Shown in pieces: positions 41,052 through 52,274 of a stretch of DNA of 64,000 nt. The notes below the pieces were generated by a model. That model made no database searches. It was not told the DNA's origin and was given only the letters and a program-made list of their open reading frames with translations. Origin of the DNA: Streptomyces fildesensis (GTDB taxonomy: Bacteria > Actinomycetota > Actinomycetes > Streptomycetales > Streptomycetaceae). Numbering within the stretch: position 1 is the first letter of the stretch; every line of letters starts with the position of its first letter. The position numbers were made by a program, and so were the translations under genes. The stretch is taken from contig NZ_JAAIKO010000001.1 of assembly GCF_016107395.1 (NCBI RefSeq), forward strand, positions 496,001 to 560,000. The letters run 5' to 3'.

Positions 41052-41636
41052 TCAGGGGATCAGCGGGGCGTCATGGGTGGCGCGGGCGCCCTGCTGGTGC
41101 GGAACGGCACCACAGGTGTCGACGCCGAAAGGGTACTCACGCATCTTCCGCCAGACCCCGTCCCCGCCCTGCTCGTACAGGGCGAACCCGGTGGCCGTCC
41201 AGGTCGCCTTGAAGTCCGCGAGCGCCGCGTAGGCCCGGTCCATCGCCTCCTCGGCGATGCCGTGGGCGACGGTCACATGCGGGTGGTACGGGAACTGCAG
41301 CTCACGCACGACCGGTCCCGAGCGCACTTCGCCCTGCAGCTCGGTGCACTCACGGGTGCCGTCCGCCAGGTGCACGTAGACCACCGGGGACAGCGGGCGG
41401 AAGGTGTCCGTGCCGTCCAGCCGCATCGGGAACGGCCGGCCGGCCGCCGCGACCTTCGCGAGGTGGCGGCGCAGCGCGGGGAGGTCACCGGAGTCGATCT
41501 CGGTCGGCGGCAGCAGCGTGACGTGCGTGGGGATGGCGTACGCGGCCGGGTCACCGAAGCCGGCGCGCGCCTCCTGGAGCAGGCGGCCGTAGGGCTCCGG
41601 GACCGCGATCGAGACTCCGATCGTGCTGGTCCCCAC
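41052..41636 (-). CDS. 2'-5' RNA ligase / LigT-family protein
   Basis: 194 aa from GTG 41636, with GAGGGG eight bases upstream. The two H-x-T motifs of the 2H phosphoesterase superfamily are present: His38-V-T40 in P-T-H-V-T-L-L and His120-V-T122 in Y-H-P-H-V-T-V-A-H-G. These enzymes act on 2'-5' or cyclic phosphodiester bonds in RNA or nucleotides. It stands alone and converges on dprE2. A physiological substrate cannot be assigned. Confidence 0.85.
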   Translation of the reverse strand: MGTSTIGVSIAVPEPYGRLLQEARAGFGDPAAYAIPTHVTLLPPTEIDSGDLPALRRHLAKVAAAGRPFPMRLDGTDTFRPLSPVVYVHLADGTRECTELQGEVRSGPVVRELQFPYHPHVTVAHGIAEEAMDRAYAALADFKATWTATGFALYEQGGDGVWRKMREYPFGVDTCGAVPHQQGARATHDAPLIP

Positions 41637-41820
41637 TGCGTTCACCCCTCTTCCCCGGATCACGGGCGCCTCGCGGGCGCTGTTCGGTCTGCTCTCAGTG
41701 TGACGCGTGCGCGGGTCGCGCCGCGAGCGTCGTCGGACACACTCTGCCGGGACCTCTGACTCTGGTACCGCCCCGGCCGGGCCCTCCCGGTGCGGCGCTG
41801 CGCCGGTGCTCCGGTGCGTT

Positions 41821-42900
<1,080 letters not shown>

Positions 42901-43067
42901 TCAGGTCCCCCGGCCCCGATCACCCCCTCCCCGGCACCGCTGCGGGGGTGCGCCCCGAACAGCGGATGCCGCAAGGTTTCATCGCATTGCGGCCGACCGA
43001 CGATAGAAAGGGGCGTCACCCCGCCCCGAGGCAACAACTCCCGACGCACCACGAACGGAGCACGTAC

Positions 43068-44273
43068 GTGACGACAACGGACACCAGCATCGCCGCCGCA
43101 GAGGCCCACAGCGCGCACAACTACCATCCGCTGCCGGTCGTCGTCGCCACCGCGGAAGGCGCGTGGATGACGGACGTCGAAGGCCGCCGGTACCTGGACA
43201 TGCTGGCCGGCTACTCGGCCCTCAACTTCGGCCACGGCAACCGGCGGCTGCTCGACGCCGCCAGGGCCCAGCTCGACCGTGTGACGCTGACCTCCCGCGC
43301 CTTCCACCACGACCGGTTCGCCGACTTCTGTACGCAGCTCGCCGAGCTGTGCGGCATGGAGATGGTGCTGCCGATGAACACCGGCGCCGAGGCGGTCGAG
43401 ACGGCGGTCAAGACCGCCCGGAAGTGGGGCTACAAGGTCAAGGGCGTCCCGGACGGGCGCGCGAAGATCGTCGTCGCGGACGGCAACTTCCACGGGCGCA
43501 CCACCACGATCATCAGCTTCTCCACGGACCAGGAGGCACGGGCCGACTTCGGGCCGTACACGCCCGGGTTCGAGATCGTTCCGTACGGCGACCTCGCCGC
43601 GATCGAGGCGGCCGTCGACGAGCACACGGTCGCCGTCCTGCTGGAGCCGATCCAGGGGGAGGCGGGGGTGCTGGTGCCGCCGCCGGGCTATCTGGCGGGA
43701 GTGCGGGCGCTCACCCGGGACCGGAACGTGCTGTTCATCGCCGACGAGATCCAGTCGGGGCTCGGGCGGACCGGCCGCACCTTCGCGTGCGAGCACGAGG
43801 GTGTCGTGCCGGACATGTACGTCCTCGGGAAGGCGCTGGGGGGCGGTGTGGTGCCGGTGTCGGCGGTCGTGTCGTCCGCGGCGGTGCTGGGCGTCTACCG
43901 GCCCGGCGAACACGGGTCCACCTTCGGTGGGAACCCGCTGGCCTGCGCGGTGGCGCTGGAGGTCATCGCGATGCTGCGCACCGGCGAGTACCAGCAGCGC
44001 GCCACCGAACTCGGCGACCACCTGCACCACGAGCTCGGCCTCCTCACGGGCTCCGGGCCGGTCGCGGCGGTGCGGGGGCGCGGGCTGTGGGCGGGGATCG
44101 ACATCGCGCCGGGGCACGGGACGGGGCGCGAGGTGTCGGAGCGGCTGATGGACCGGCGGGTGCTGGTGAAGGACACGCACGGGTCGACGATCCGGCTGGC
44201 GCCGCCGCTGGTGATCTCGAAGGAGGATCTGGACTGGGGGCTGGAGCAGTTGCGAGCGGTGCTCGCGGGCTGA
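43068..44273 (+). CDS. rocD: Ornithine aminotransferase
   Basis: 401 aa from GTG 43068, with GGAG seven bases upstream. It is a class III PLP aminotransferase: N-T-G-A-E-A-V-E-T-A-V-K, V-L-L-E-P-I-Q-G-E-A-G-V, F-I-A-D-E-I-Q-S-G-L-G-R-T-G, and the PLP Lys255 in V-L-G-K-A-L-G-G-G. The pattern Y-S-A-L-N-F-G-H and H-G-S-T-F-G-G-N-P-L-A points to ornithine delta-transaminase, giving glutamate semialdehyde in arginine catabolism. No ddaH or other arg gene is next to it. Confidence 0.92.
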   Translation: MTTTDTSIAAAEAHSAHNYHPLPVVVATAEGAWMTDVEGRRYLDMLAGYSALNFGHGNRRLLDAARAQLDRVTLTSRAFHHDRFADFCTQLAELCGMEMVLPMNTGAEAVETAVKTARKWGYKVKGVPDGRAKIVVADGNFHGRTTTIISFSTDQEARADFGPYTPGFEIVPYGDLAAIEAAVDEHTVAVLLEPIQGEAGVLVPPPGYLAGVRALTRDRNVLFIADEIQSGLGRTGRTFACEHEGVVPDMYVLGKALGGGVVPVSAVVSSAAVLGVYRPGEHGSTFGGNPLACAVALEVIAMLRTGEYQQRATELGDHLHHELGLLTGSGPVAAVRGRGLWAGIDIAPGHGTGREVSERLMDRRVLVKDTHGSTIRLAPPLVISKEDLDWGLEQLRAVLAG

Positions 44274-44318
44274 CCGCCAGGGCGTGGGGGTCGGGGGCCG
44301 GGCCCTCCGGGGCGGGGC

Positions 44319-44376
44319 TTCGAAATCGACTATTTACGGGCGTGGCCGCCCACAAATAGCTCGGCAGCATTTCGAA
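44319..44376 (-). repeat. 58-bp structured repeat, copy A
   Basis: Both ends are TTCGAAAT/ATTTCGAA. Inside, on the minus strand, CTATTTGTGGGCG pairs with CGCCCGTAAATAG through a short loop. The second copy (55917-55973) is in the opposite orientation, and similarity continues about 30 bases past the right-hand end of that copy (around the GGAGGGCCCGG at 44303-44313 here). It lies 45 bases after rocD. Confidence 0.75.
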
Positions 44377-44431
44377 ACCCCACCCCTGCGGACCCGTCCC
44401 CCTCACGTCCGGACGGCATGGGCGGGTGTCG

Positions 44432-44482
44432 TTCAGCCCGCCGGCGTTTGAGGCGATCTTTCAGCCCGGCCGGCGATTGAGG
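44432..44482 (+). repeat. Two tandem copies of a common Streptomyces intergenic repeat
   Basis: TTCAGCCCGCCGGCGTTTGAGG (44432-44453, two bases over written form only for naming) and a near copy at 44460-44482 stand 28 bases apart. CCGGCGTTTGAGG-type motifs are scattered in Streptomyces intergenic regions. They fill the gap between rocD and the DMT gene with copy A of the 58-bp repeat; I see no gene there. Confidence 0.5.
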
Positions 44483-44543
44483 CCGGTCCGGGCGGGGCCG
44501 GGTCCTCCCGTCGTATCCCGTCCGGCGGACCTAAGGTCGGCGC

Positions 44544-45389
44544 ATGGTCGTGGGAATGCTCTGCGCGCTCGGCGCAGCCGTGTGTTTCGGGGTTGCTTCG
44601 GTGTTCCAGGCGGTCGCGGCGCGGGCCGCTACGCCGGGGAGCGGGTCCGGGGTGGATGCCCGGCTGTTCGTGCGGGCGCTGCGGCAGTGGCGGTACGTGG
44701 CCGGGCTCGGGCTCGACACCGCCGGGTTCGCGCTCGAGCTCGTGGCGCTGCGGGTGCTGCCGATCTACGCCGTCGGCGCCGCGCTGGCGGCCAGCCTGGC
44801 CGTCACCGCGGTCGCCGCCGCGCGGACGCTGAAGGTGCGGCTGAAGGGCGTCGAGTGGGGCGCGGTGGCCGCCGTGTGCGGCGGGCTGGGGATGCTGGGG
44901 CTCGCGTCCGGGCCGGAGGGCGACGGAGTCGGGAGCACCGCGCTGCGGTGGGGCGTGCTGGCCACCTCGTTCGCGGTGCTGGGGCTCGGCGTGCTCGCCG
45001 GGCGGCTGCCGGACCGGGCGCGGGCCGCCGCGCTGGGGTTCGGCGCGGGGATCGGGTTCGGGGTCGTCGAGGTCGCCGTGCGGCTGGTCGACGATCTGTC
45101 GCCCGGCGCCGTGCTCGCCAATCCGGCGGCCTACGCGCTGCTCATCGGCGGCGGCGCCGCCTTCCTGCTGCTGACCTCGGCCCTGCAGCGCGGCTCGGTC
45201 ACCGCCGCCACCGCCGGGATGGTGATCGGCGAGACCGTCGGGCCCGCCCTGGTCGGGGTGATCGCGCTCGGCGACCGCACCCGGCCGGGGCTGGAGCCCC
45301 TGGCGTTCGCGGGCTTCGCCCTGGCGGTGCTCGGCGCGCTGGTGCTGGCCCGGTTCGGGGAGGGCGGCGCGCCGCCGGAGAGCGCTTAG
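44544..45389 (+). CDS. DMT/EamA-like integral membrane protein
   Basis: 281 aa from ATG 44544. Nine or ten transmembrane helices are visible in two similar halves (A-A-V-C-F-G-V-A-S-V-F-Q-A and G-A-A-F-L-L-L-T-S-A-L-Q-R-G). The spacing and the ending L-E-P-L-A-F-A-G-F-A-L-A-V-L-G-A-L-V-L-A-R are those of drug/metabolite transporters. The substrate is unknown. Its last bases overlap the stop of the convergent AhpD-like gene by four bases. Confidence 0.78.
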   Translation: MVVGMLCALGAAVCFGVASVFQAVAARAATPGSGSGVDARLFVRALRQWRYVAGLGLDTAGFALELVALRVLPIYAVGAALAASLAVTAVAAARTLKVRLKGVEWGAVAAVCGGLGMLGLASGPEGDGVGSTALRWGVLATSFAVLGLGVLAGRLPDRARAAALGFGAGIGFGVVEVAVRLVDDLSPGAVLANPAAYALLIGGGAAFLLLTSALQRGSVTAATAGMVIGETVGPALVGVIALGDRTRPGLEPLAFAGFALAVLGALVLARFGEGGAPPESA

Positions 45390-45859
45390 CGGGCGGCGGG
45401 CGAGAGCCGGGTGGTGACGCCGACCCGGTTCCAGGCGTTGATGGTGATGCACATGGCGATCAGACGTGCCAGCTCGGCCTCGTCAAAGTGCCGGGCGGCC
45501 TCGTCGAAGACGTCGTCGGGGACGCCGTGCTCGCCGAGGCGGGTGACGGCCTCGGAGAGGGCGAGGGCGGCGCGCTCACGGGCGGTGAAGAAGGGCGTCT
45601 CGCGCCAGGCCCCGATGCCGTGGAGCTTCTGCTCGGACAGACCGAGCTTGCTCGCGTCGTGGGTGTGCATGTCCAGGCAGAAGGCACAGCCGTTGAGCTG
45701 GGACGCGCGGATCTTGACCAGCTCGGCGACGACCGGGTCGAGGCCGTGGGCGGCGGCCTTGTTGAGCGCCAGGATCGCCTCGTAGACGTCAGGGGCGGCC
45801 TTCATCAGGTTGATGCGCTGGGCGGGAGCGGGGACAAGGGTCTGGTCGTTCGAAGTCAT
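45386..45859 (-). CDS. AhpD-like carboxymuconolactone decarboxylase-family protein
   Basis: 157 aa. The peroxidase-type motif C-A-F-C-L-D-M-H (Cys58, Cys61, His65) is complete, and I-R-A-S-Q-L-N-G-C precedes it. Such proteins reduce hydroperoxides through the Cys pair. It starts 49 bases from the divergent MocR gene, which is its likely regulator. It differs from the CMD protein at 22392-23243, which lacks the cysteines. Confidence 0.88.
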   Translation of the reverse strand: MTSNDQTLVPAPAQRINLMKAAPDVYEAILALNKAAAHGLDPVVAELVKIRASQLNGCAFCLDMHTHDASKLGLSEQKLHGIGAWRETPFFTARERAALALSEAVTRLGEHGVPDDVFDEAARHFDEAELARLIAMCITINAWNRVGVTTRLSPAAR

Positions 45860-45878
45860 GGCTCCACGCTAAGCGGAC

Positions 45879-45902
45879 AGTGGCCCCGTCGCATGGTCCA
45901 CT
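45879..45902. promoter_or_regulatory. Imperfect inverted repeat between AhpD-like and MocR genes
   Basis: AGTGGCCC (45879-45886) and GGTCCACT (45895-45902) pair at seven of eight positions in a 49-base divergent region. MocR proteins often bind such short shared regions to control themselves and the divergent gene. Confidence 0.4.
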
Positions 45903-45908
45903 TGAGAG

Positions 45909-47360
45909 ATGAACGACTGGGCCATTTCCGGGGTCGACCTCCATCTCGACCTGACCGCCGGCACCGGTGCGAGGGCCGGTCTGGAGCGGGCGCTGCGCGA
46001 GGCGGTACGGGACGGCCGGCTCACCGCGGGGACCCGGCTGCCGTCGTCGCGGGCGCTGGCCAAGGACCTCGGCCTGGCCCGCAACACGGTCGCCGACGCG
46101 TACGGCCAGCTGGTCGCGGAGGGCTGGCTGGCCGCCCGGCAGGGCTCCGGCACGCAGGTGGCGGGCAGTGCGCCGCCGCCCCGCCCGGCCCGCCGCCGGG
46201 CCGTGCCCGAGCAGACCGGGCTGCTGCTGGGGAATCCGGCCGCCGACGGCTACCCCTACGATCTGCGGCCCGGCTCCTCCGACCTGTCGGCGTTCCCGCG
46301 CGGCGCCTGGCTCGCGGCGGCCCGCCGCGCCATGGCCGCCGCGCCCAACGAGGCCTTCGGCTACTCGGACCCGCGCGGGCGCCCCGAGCTGCGGGAGGCG
46401 CTCGCGGAGTACCTGGCGCGGGTGCGCGGGGTGCGGGCCGACCCCGAGCTGATCCTGGTCTGCTCGGGGTTCGTCCAGGGGACCGGGCTGCTGGCCCGCG
46501 CGCTGCGCGACCGCGGCGCCCGCCGGATCGGCGTCGAGGCGCTCGGCTTCCCCGACACCCGCCGGATCCTGCGCTCGGCGGGCCTCAGCACCGTCGAACT
46601 GCCCGTGGACTGCAGCGGCGCCCGGCTCGAAGAGCTCGGCCCGCACCACCGCCCCGCGGCGGACGCGGTGCTGCTGACGCCGGCGCACCAGTTCCCGGCC
46701 GGGGCGTCGCTCTCGCCCGAGCGGCGCACCGCGGTGGTGGAGTGGGCGCGGGCCACCGGCAGGACCGTGATCGAGGACGACTACGACGGCGAGTTCCGCT
46801 ACGACCGGCAGCCCGTCGGCGCGCTCCAGGGGCTCGCCCCCGGCCAGGTCGTCTACGCCGGTACCGCCAGCAAGAGCCTGGCGCCCGGCATACGGCTCGC
46901 CTGGCTCGTCCTCCCGCCGGCCCTCCTCGACGCGGTGGTCGCCGAGAAGCGGTCCGCCGACCGCCACTCCCCCGTCATGGACCAGCTCACGCTCGCCGAA
47001 CTGATCCGCTCGGGCACCTACGACCGCCATGTGCGGCGGATGCGGCTGCACTACCGCAGGCGCCGCGACCGGCTGGTCGCGGCGCTCGCCGCCCACGCCC
47101 CCCAGGTGCGGGTGTCGGGCATCGCGGCCGGGCTGCACGCCGTCCTCGAACTGCCGCCCGGCTCAGCCCCGATGAGCGACCTCGTCGCCCGCGCGGGCCG
47201 GGCGGGCCTCGCCCTCGCGGGTCTCGACGCCTACAACGGCCCGGCGGACGGTCCCGGCGCCCTGGTCGTCGGCTTCGGCACGCCGCCGGAACACGCCTTC
47301 AACGGCGCGCTCGACGCACTGTGCGCGCTGCTCGCCGAGGCAACCGGCAACGGCCGCTGA
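45909..47360 (+). CDS. MocR-type regulator (GntR helix-turn-helix fused to aminotransferase)
   Basis: 483 aa. The N-terminal GntR winged helix has L-P-S-S-R-A-L-A-K-D-L-G-L-A-R-N-T-V (about residues 45-62) and the wing G-W-L-A-A-R-Q-G-S-G-T. An aminotransferase class I fold follows, with V-I-E-D-D-Y-D-G-E-F-R-Y and the PLP Lys322 in A-S-K-S-L-A-P-G-I-R-L. In such regulators PLP is a sensor rather than for catalysis. It diverges from the AhpD-like gene, its probable target. Its TGA is directly next to the TCA that ends the convergent gene. Confidence 0.92.
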   Translation: MNDWAISGVDLHLDLTAGTGARAGLERALREAVRDGRLTAGTRLPSSRALAKDLGLARNTVADAYGQLVAEGWLAARQGSGTQVAGSAPPPRPARRRAVPEQTGLLLGNPAADGYPYDLRPGSSDLSAFPRGAWLAAARRAMAAAPNEAFGYSDPRGRPELREALAEYLARVRGVRADPELILVCSGFVQGTGLLARALRDRGARRIGVEALGFPDTRRILRSAGLSTVELPVDCSGARLEELGPHHRPAADAVLLTPAHQFPAGASLSPERRTAVVEWARATGRTVIEDDYDGEFRYDRQPVGALQGLAPGQVVYAGTASKSLAPGIRLAWLVLPPALLDAVVAEKRSADRHSPVMDQLTLAELIRSGTYDRHVRRMRLHYRRRRDRLVAALAAHAPQVRVSGIAAGLHAVLELPPGSAPMSDLVARAGRAGLALAGLDAYNGPADGPGALVVGFGTPPEHAFNGALDALCALLAEATGNGR

Positions 47361-48350
47361 TCAGCCGCTGTCGGACGGGCAGTGGCCGGTCGTGCAGAAC
47401 GACGAGAGCAGGTTCCTGAAGACCTCCTGGTGCGCGGTCCAGTCACCGTCCGGGCCCGCCACCAGCAGCGCGTACTGGACGGTGCTGGGATCGGTGAAGG
47501 CCTGGACGACGACGTGCCGGACGGTGCCGTCGGTGCGGACGTAGGTGTACTCGAGTCCGGCGGCGTCACCCGCGCCGGAACCGAGCTGCACCAACCGGAT
47601 CCGGTGGTACCCGGGGTTCTTCGACACCGTCTGCTCGGTCGCCACCAGGGACTCGTACGGCGTCGTCTCGGGACCCCGCAGCGCGAACACCTGGATCAGG
47701 CTGTTGCCGTCCGCCGTCCTGTAGAAGACGCTGTCGCCCTCCGTGCTGCGCTGCCAGCCCTCGGGAACGTCCAGGGAGAAACCGGCCGGGTCGGACGTCC
47801 GGACGTAGCCGGACGGCGCCGGGCTCGGTCCTTCGGTGCTCGGGCTGTACGAGGGCGAGTCGGCGGTCGACTCCGACGGGGCCCCCGTATCGGTCGTACC
47901 GTCGGTCGTGCTGTCGGTCGTGCTGTCGGTCGTGCTGTCGGTCGACGGCTGGTCGAAGGGCGGCGAACTCGACCCGGGCCGGGCGTCCTTGTTCCCATCG
48001 TGGTGGCGCAGCAGCGCCCAGCCGCCGAATCCGAGCCCGGCCACGAGCACCACCGACGCGACGACGGCCGTCAGCACGGTCGCGCGCGACCAGCGCTGCG
48101 GCGGTCCCGGGGGCGGGCCCGGGGGCGGGCCGGGCGGCGGGCCGAACGCGGGCCCCAGGACCGGTTCGTACCGTGTCGCGTCGTGCGTCATGCCGTGCAT
48201 CGTCGGCCGGTAGGCCGGCGGTGGCGGGTACACCGGAGGCTCGTAGGGCTCCTCCGGCGGGTACACCGGGGGCTCGTACGGCTCCTCCGGTGCCTGTCCG
48301 GTCTGTGGGCCCCGCACCCACTGCTGCCGGTCCGCGTCCCAATGGCTCAT
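47361..48350 (-). CDS. Pro-rich single-pass membrane protein of unknown function
   Basis: 329 aa, with a strong GAGGAGG before the ATG. The N-terminal 85 residues hold a perfect doubled E-E-P-Y-E-P-P-V-Y-P-P motif and G-P-P-P repeats. One membrane helix (A-V-V-A-S-V-V-L-V-A-G-L-G-F-G-G-W-A-L-L) follows, then a Ser/Thr/Asp linker with (T-D-S-T)n repeats from 12-base tandem DNA repeats at about 47904-47943. The outside domain of about 140 residues (G-F-S-L-D-V-P-E-G-W-Q-R onwards) resembles lipoprotein LpqN/PsbP-like folds. It is 13 bases after the small gene at 48364-48753. Confidence 0.68.
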   Translation of the reverse strand: MSHWDADRQQWVRGPQTGQAPEEPYEPPVYPPEEPYEPPVYPPPPAYRPTMHGMTHDATRYEPVLGPAFGPPPGPPPGPPPGPPQRWSRATVLTAVVASVVLVAGLGFGGWALLRHHDGNKDARPGSSSPPFDQPSTDSTTDSTTDSTTDGTTDTGAPSESTADSPSYSPSTEGPSPAPSGYVRTSDPAGFSLDVPEGWQRSTEGDSVFYRTADGNSLIQVFALRGPETTPYESLVATEQTVSKNPGYHRIRLVQLGSGAGDAAGLEYTYVRTDGTVRHVVVQAFTDPSTVQYALLVAGPDGDWTAHQEVFRNLLSSFCTTGHCPSDSG

Positions 48351-48363
48351 GTCGGCCCCCTCC

Positions 48364-48753
48364 TCATCCGAGCGGCTGGGCGATGGCCTGGACGACGGCG
48401 AAGGCCGACGCCAGTCCGCCGGCCGCGGTGCTGCCGCTGATCAGCAGCGACCGCAGCCGCTCCAGCCGGCCGCGCTCGGCCCGCCCGGTCCGGTCGATCT
48501 CGCCCGCGACGTCCGCGAGCTCCCCCTCGACCTCGTCGAGACCATCGTCCTCCGACCGTGCCGGCAGCGGCAGTTGCGCGCGCAGGAGTCTGACGGCCGT
48601 CATCAGTTCGGGGGACGCGAAGACCAGCTGCTCGATGACCTGGCCGCGGAAGTCGATGTCGGGGTACACACCCGCGCACAGCAGGCGGGTGGCCTCCGTG
48701 CGGGAGCCACGGCGCACGGGACCGGACATTCGCCCCCCGATCGTCGAACTCAC
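48364..48753 (-). CDS. Small protein of unknown function, partner of Pro-rich membrane protein
   Basis: 129 aa from GTG 48753; ATG 48729 is also possible. The N-terminal 65 residues form a helical domain (A-T-R-L-L-C-A-G-V-Y-P-D-I-D-F-R-G-Q-V). A charged coiled-coil-like stretch (D-E-V-E-G-E-L-A-D-V-A-G-E-I-D-R) and a weakly hydrophobic C-terminal segment follow. The helical domain reminds me of effector-associated adaptor domains found in actinobacterial NTPase systems, but I cannot establish this. It is transcribed with the membrane protein gene. Confidence 0.55.
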   Translation of the reverse strand: MSSTIGGRMSGPVRRGSRTEATRLLCAGVYPDIDFRGQVIEQLVFASPELMTAVRLLRAQLPLPARSEDDGLDEVEGELADVAGEIDRTGRAERGRLERLRSLLISGSTAAGGLASAFAVVQAIAQPLG

Positions 48754-48850
48754 GTCCGATCAACGCGAGTTGAACGTAATCCGGAGTTCTCAGGATAAAG
48801 GACACGCCCGCTGCCCGGATGGTTCCGGCGTCATATTCCTGTACACGGCA

Positions 48851-48893
48851 ACGGCCCGCCGCCGGCCCCTCTCGGGGACCGGCGGCGGGCCGT
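48851..48893 (-). terminator. Terminator downstream of mdh
   Basis: ACGGCCCGCCGCCGG (48851-48865) and its exact complement (48879-48893), extended by CCCC/GGGG inside, form a long GC stem. It lies 20 bases after the mdh stop on the minus strand. Confidence 0.78.
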
Positions 48894-48912
48894 CGTGCGC
48901 TGTGCGCGGGGC

Positions 48913-50049
<1,137 letters not shown>

Positions 50050-50083
50050 TCACCGCTTCGCGATTTCCGGGCCGGCGGCGGGA

Positions 50084-50521
50084 TCAGCGCACCGAGAAGC
50101 GGATGATGTCCTCGAGGAACGGCACGTCCAGGATCGGATCCGGCTGCACCATCAGCGCCAGCAGCACGATGGCGGTACCGAGCACCAGGTACGTGATGAC
50201 GTCGGTGAACCGGCTGCGCACGGCCAGCATGCCGACCGACGGCAGCGTGAACCGCATCGCACCGCCCACCAGCAGCGCCGCCCCGACGATCACCGTTCCC
50301 GCCCGGAAGTGGTCGGCCGCGGTCAGCACCAGGCCGAGCGCGACCCCGCCGAGCACCACCAGGATGGGCCACTGCCGGGCCGGCGCGGAGGCGTCCCGGC
50401 CGGCCGCCCGGCCGCCGCCCTCGGGGCGGGCGGTGGTCCGCGTCCACAGCGCGTACCGGTGCGGCCGGGGAGCGGCCGCCTCGCCCGCCGCCACCTCTCC
50501 GGGCTCCGGCTCAGCCGCCAT
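50084..50521 (-). CDS. DUF3017 membrane protein
   Basis: 145 aa from ATG 50521, which lies 11 bases inside the folD gene, so translation is coupled. A polar N-terminus of about 50 residues precedes three membrane helices ([41 protein letters not shown]). The family is found behind folD in many actinobacteria; its function is not known. Confidence 0.8.
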   Translation of the reverse strand: MAAEPEPGEVAAGEAAAPRPHRYALWTRTTARPEGGGRAAGRDASAPARQWPILVVLGGVALGLVLTAADHFRAGTVIVGAALLVGGAMRFTLPSVGMLAVRSRFTDVITYLVLGTAIVLLALMVQPDPILDVPFLEDIIRFSVR

Positions 50522-51377
50522 GGCCCGCAGCCGCGCGCTCGGCAGCCTCGACGACATTGGCCAGCAGCAGCGCGCGGGTCATCGGGCCGACGCCGCCGGG
50601 GTTCGGGGAGATCCAGGCGGCGACCTCGGCCACCCCCGGGTCCACATCGCCGACGATCTTGCCTTCGCCGTCGCGGCTGACACCGACGTCCAGCACGGCC
50701 GCGCCGGGCTTGACGTCCTCCGGCTTGACCAGGTGCCCGACCCCCGCCGCCGCCACGATGATGTCCGCCTGGCGCAGCAGCCCGCTCAGGTCACGGGTGC
50801 CGGTGTGGCACAGCGTCACGGTGGCGTTCTCGCTGCGGCGGGTCAGCAGCAGCCCGATCGAGCGGCCCACGGTGATACCGCGGCCGACGACGACCACATG
50901 CGCGCCGTTGATCTCCACCTTGTGGTGGCGCAGCAGCTGGACGATGCCGTTCGGGGTGCACGGCAGCGGACCGGTCTCGTTGAGCACGAGGCGGCCGAGG
51001 CTCATCGGGTGCAGGCCGTCGGCGTCCTTCTCCGGGTCCATCAGCTCCAGGACCCGGTTGGTGTCGATGCCCTTGGGCAGCGGGAGCTGGACGATGTAGC
51101 CGGTGCACTCCGGGTTCGCGTTCAGCTCCCGGACGACCGCCTCGATCTCCTCCTGGGTGGCGGTGTCGGGCAGTTCGCGCTGGATCGAGCCGATGCCGAC
51201 CTGCGCGCAGTCGCGGTGCTTGCCCGCGACATACCATTTGCTGCCCGGGTCCTCACCGACCAGCAGGGTGCCAAGACCGGGCACGATGCCCCGGGCCTTG
51301 AGCGACGCCACGCGGGACGTGAGATCGGACTTGATCGCGGCTGCGGTGGCCTTGCCATCGAGAATCTGGGCGGTCAT
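50511..51377 (-). CDS. folD: Methylenetetrahydrofolate dehydrogenase / cyclohydrolase
   Basis: 288 aa, full length. Family motifs include [12 protein letters not shown], the [10 protein letters not shown] block, and [17 protein letters not shown], the NADP site. The enzyme converts 5,10-methylene-THF to 10-formyl-THF, the donor used by PurN and PurH, whose genes lie 2-3 kb away. The lysine usually seen in the Y-x3-K active site appears as Y-V-A-G-K. It overlaps the DUF3017 gene by 11 bases. Confidence 0.95.
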   Translation of the reverse strand: MTAQILDGKATAAAIKSDLTSRVASLKARGIVPGLGTLLVGEDPGSKWYVAGKHRDCAQVGIGSIQRELPDTATQEEIEAVVRELNANPECTGYIVQLPLPKGIDTNRVLELMDPEKDADGLHPMSLGRLVLNETGPLPCTPNGIVQLLRHHKVEINGAHVVVVGRGITVGRSIGLLLTRRSENATVTLCHTGTRDLSGLLRQADIIVAAAGVGHLVKPEDVKPGAAVLDVGVSRDGEGKIVGDVDPGVAEVAAWISPNPGGVGPMTRALLLANVVEAAERAAAGHGG

Positions 51378-51583
51378 GACCCCATCTTTCCGGATGGGGG
51401 GTCCCGCCGACGAATCCGGGCCTCGGATCGTTACCCGATGCCCGCACTCGGCCGCGCCCTGACGCGCCCTTGACTCCGTGGCCGATCCGCCGCCACCGCG
51501 CGCCTTGCGCTGCCACCACCGTGGCCACGACGATGTGCCCCTGCGTCCCCACGCTCCACGTCCCCGCTCGGAGGAAACCGCAC

Positions 51584-52216
51584 GTGAGCTATCCGCCCGG
51601 CCCCAACAACCCTTACGACCAGCCGCAGCAGCCGCCCCAGTCCCCGCAGGGGTACGGCTACCCGCAGCAGCAGCCGCAGTTCCCGCAGCAGAACCAGGGC
51701 CCGTACGGGTACCCGCAGGGCGGCCTGCCGCCGGGGATGCCCCCGCTGGCGAGCTGGGGCGCGCGCGCCGGCGCCACGCTGCTGGACTTCCTGATCGTCA
51801 GCCTGGTGCCGTTCATCCTGATCATCGTCGGCTACGTCCAGCTCGCCAAGGTGCTCTTCGACGCGGCCGACCGGTGCAACACCAGCGGCACCAGCACCTG
51901 CCCCACCCCCTCGATGCCGGGCGGCGCCCTCGCGATGATCGCCATCGGCGGCATGCTGAGCCTCGCCGGCACCCTGTGGCTCTGCTACCGGGAAGGCTCC
52001 ACCGGCCAGACCCCGGGCAAGAAGATCGCCGGGATCCACCTGCTGCGCGAGGCCGACGGCCAGGTGCTGGGCTTCGGGATGGCGTTCGTCCGCCGGCTGT
52101 GCCACGCCCTCGACGGGATGGCCTGCTACATCGGCTACCTGTGGCCGCTGTGGGACGAGAAGAACCAGACCTTCGCCGACAAGATCATGCACACCGTCGT
52201 GGTGAAGCGCCCGTAG
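51584..52216 (+). CDS. RDD-family membrane protein
   Basis: 210 aa from GTG 51584, preceded by GGAGGAAA. A Pro/Gln/Gly/Tyr-rich N-terminus ([12 protein letters not shown]) covers about 60 residues. The RDD domain follows, with [11 protein letters not shown] (Arg-x-x-x-x-x-x-Asp), two to three membrane helices and the signature [13 protein letters not shown]. Two Cys pairs lie in the loop C-N-T-S-G-T-S-T-C. The role is unknown; RDD proteins have been linked to transport. The gene diverges from folD. Confidence 0.85.
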   Translation: MSYPPGPNNPYDQPQQPPQSPQGYGYPQQQPQFPQQNQGPYGYPQGGLPPGMPPLASWGARAGATLLDFLIVSLVPFILIIVGYVQLAKVLFDAADRCNTSGTSTCPTPSMPGGALAMIAIGGMLSLAGTLWLCYREGSTGQTPGKKIAGIHLLREADGQVLGFGMAFVRRLCHALDGMACYIGYLWPLWDEKNQTFADKIMHTVVVKRP

Positions 52217-52224
52217 ACCGGCGA

Positions 52225-52254
52225 CGGCCCGCACCCCCTCGGGGGTGCGGGCCG
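52225..52254. terminator. Terminator between RDD gene and purH
   Basis: A perfect 14-bp stem (52225-52238 with 52241-52254) with a two-base loop, nine bases after the RDD gene stop and 20 before the purH stop. It probably acts for both convergent genes. Confidence 0.82.
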
Positions 52255-52274
52255 CGTTCGGCTCTGCGTCTGCG

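Noticed and set aside
44319..44376. tRNA-like fold at the 58-bp repeat (TTCGAA resembles a T-loop)
   Set aside because: No acceptor stem, anticodon arm or CCA-type end can be drawn, and the element is only about 58 bases.
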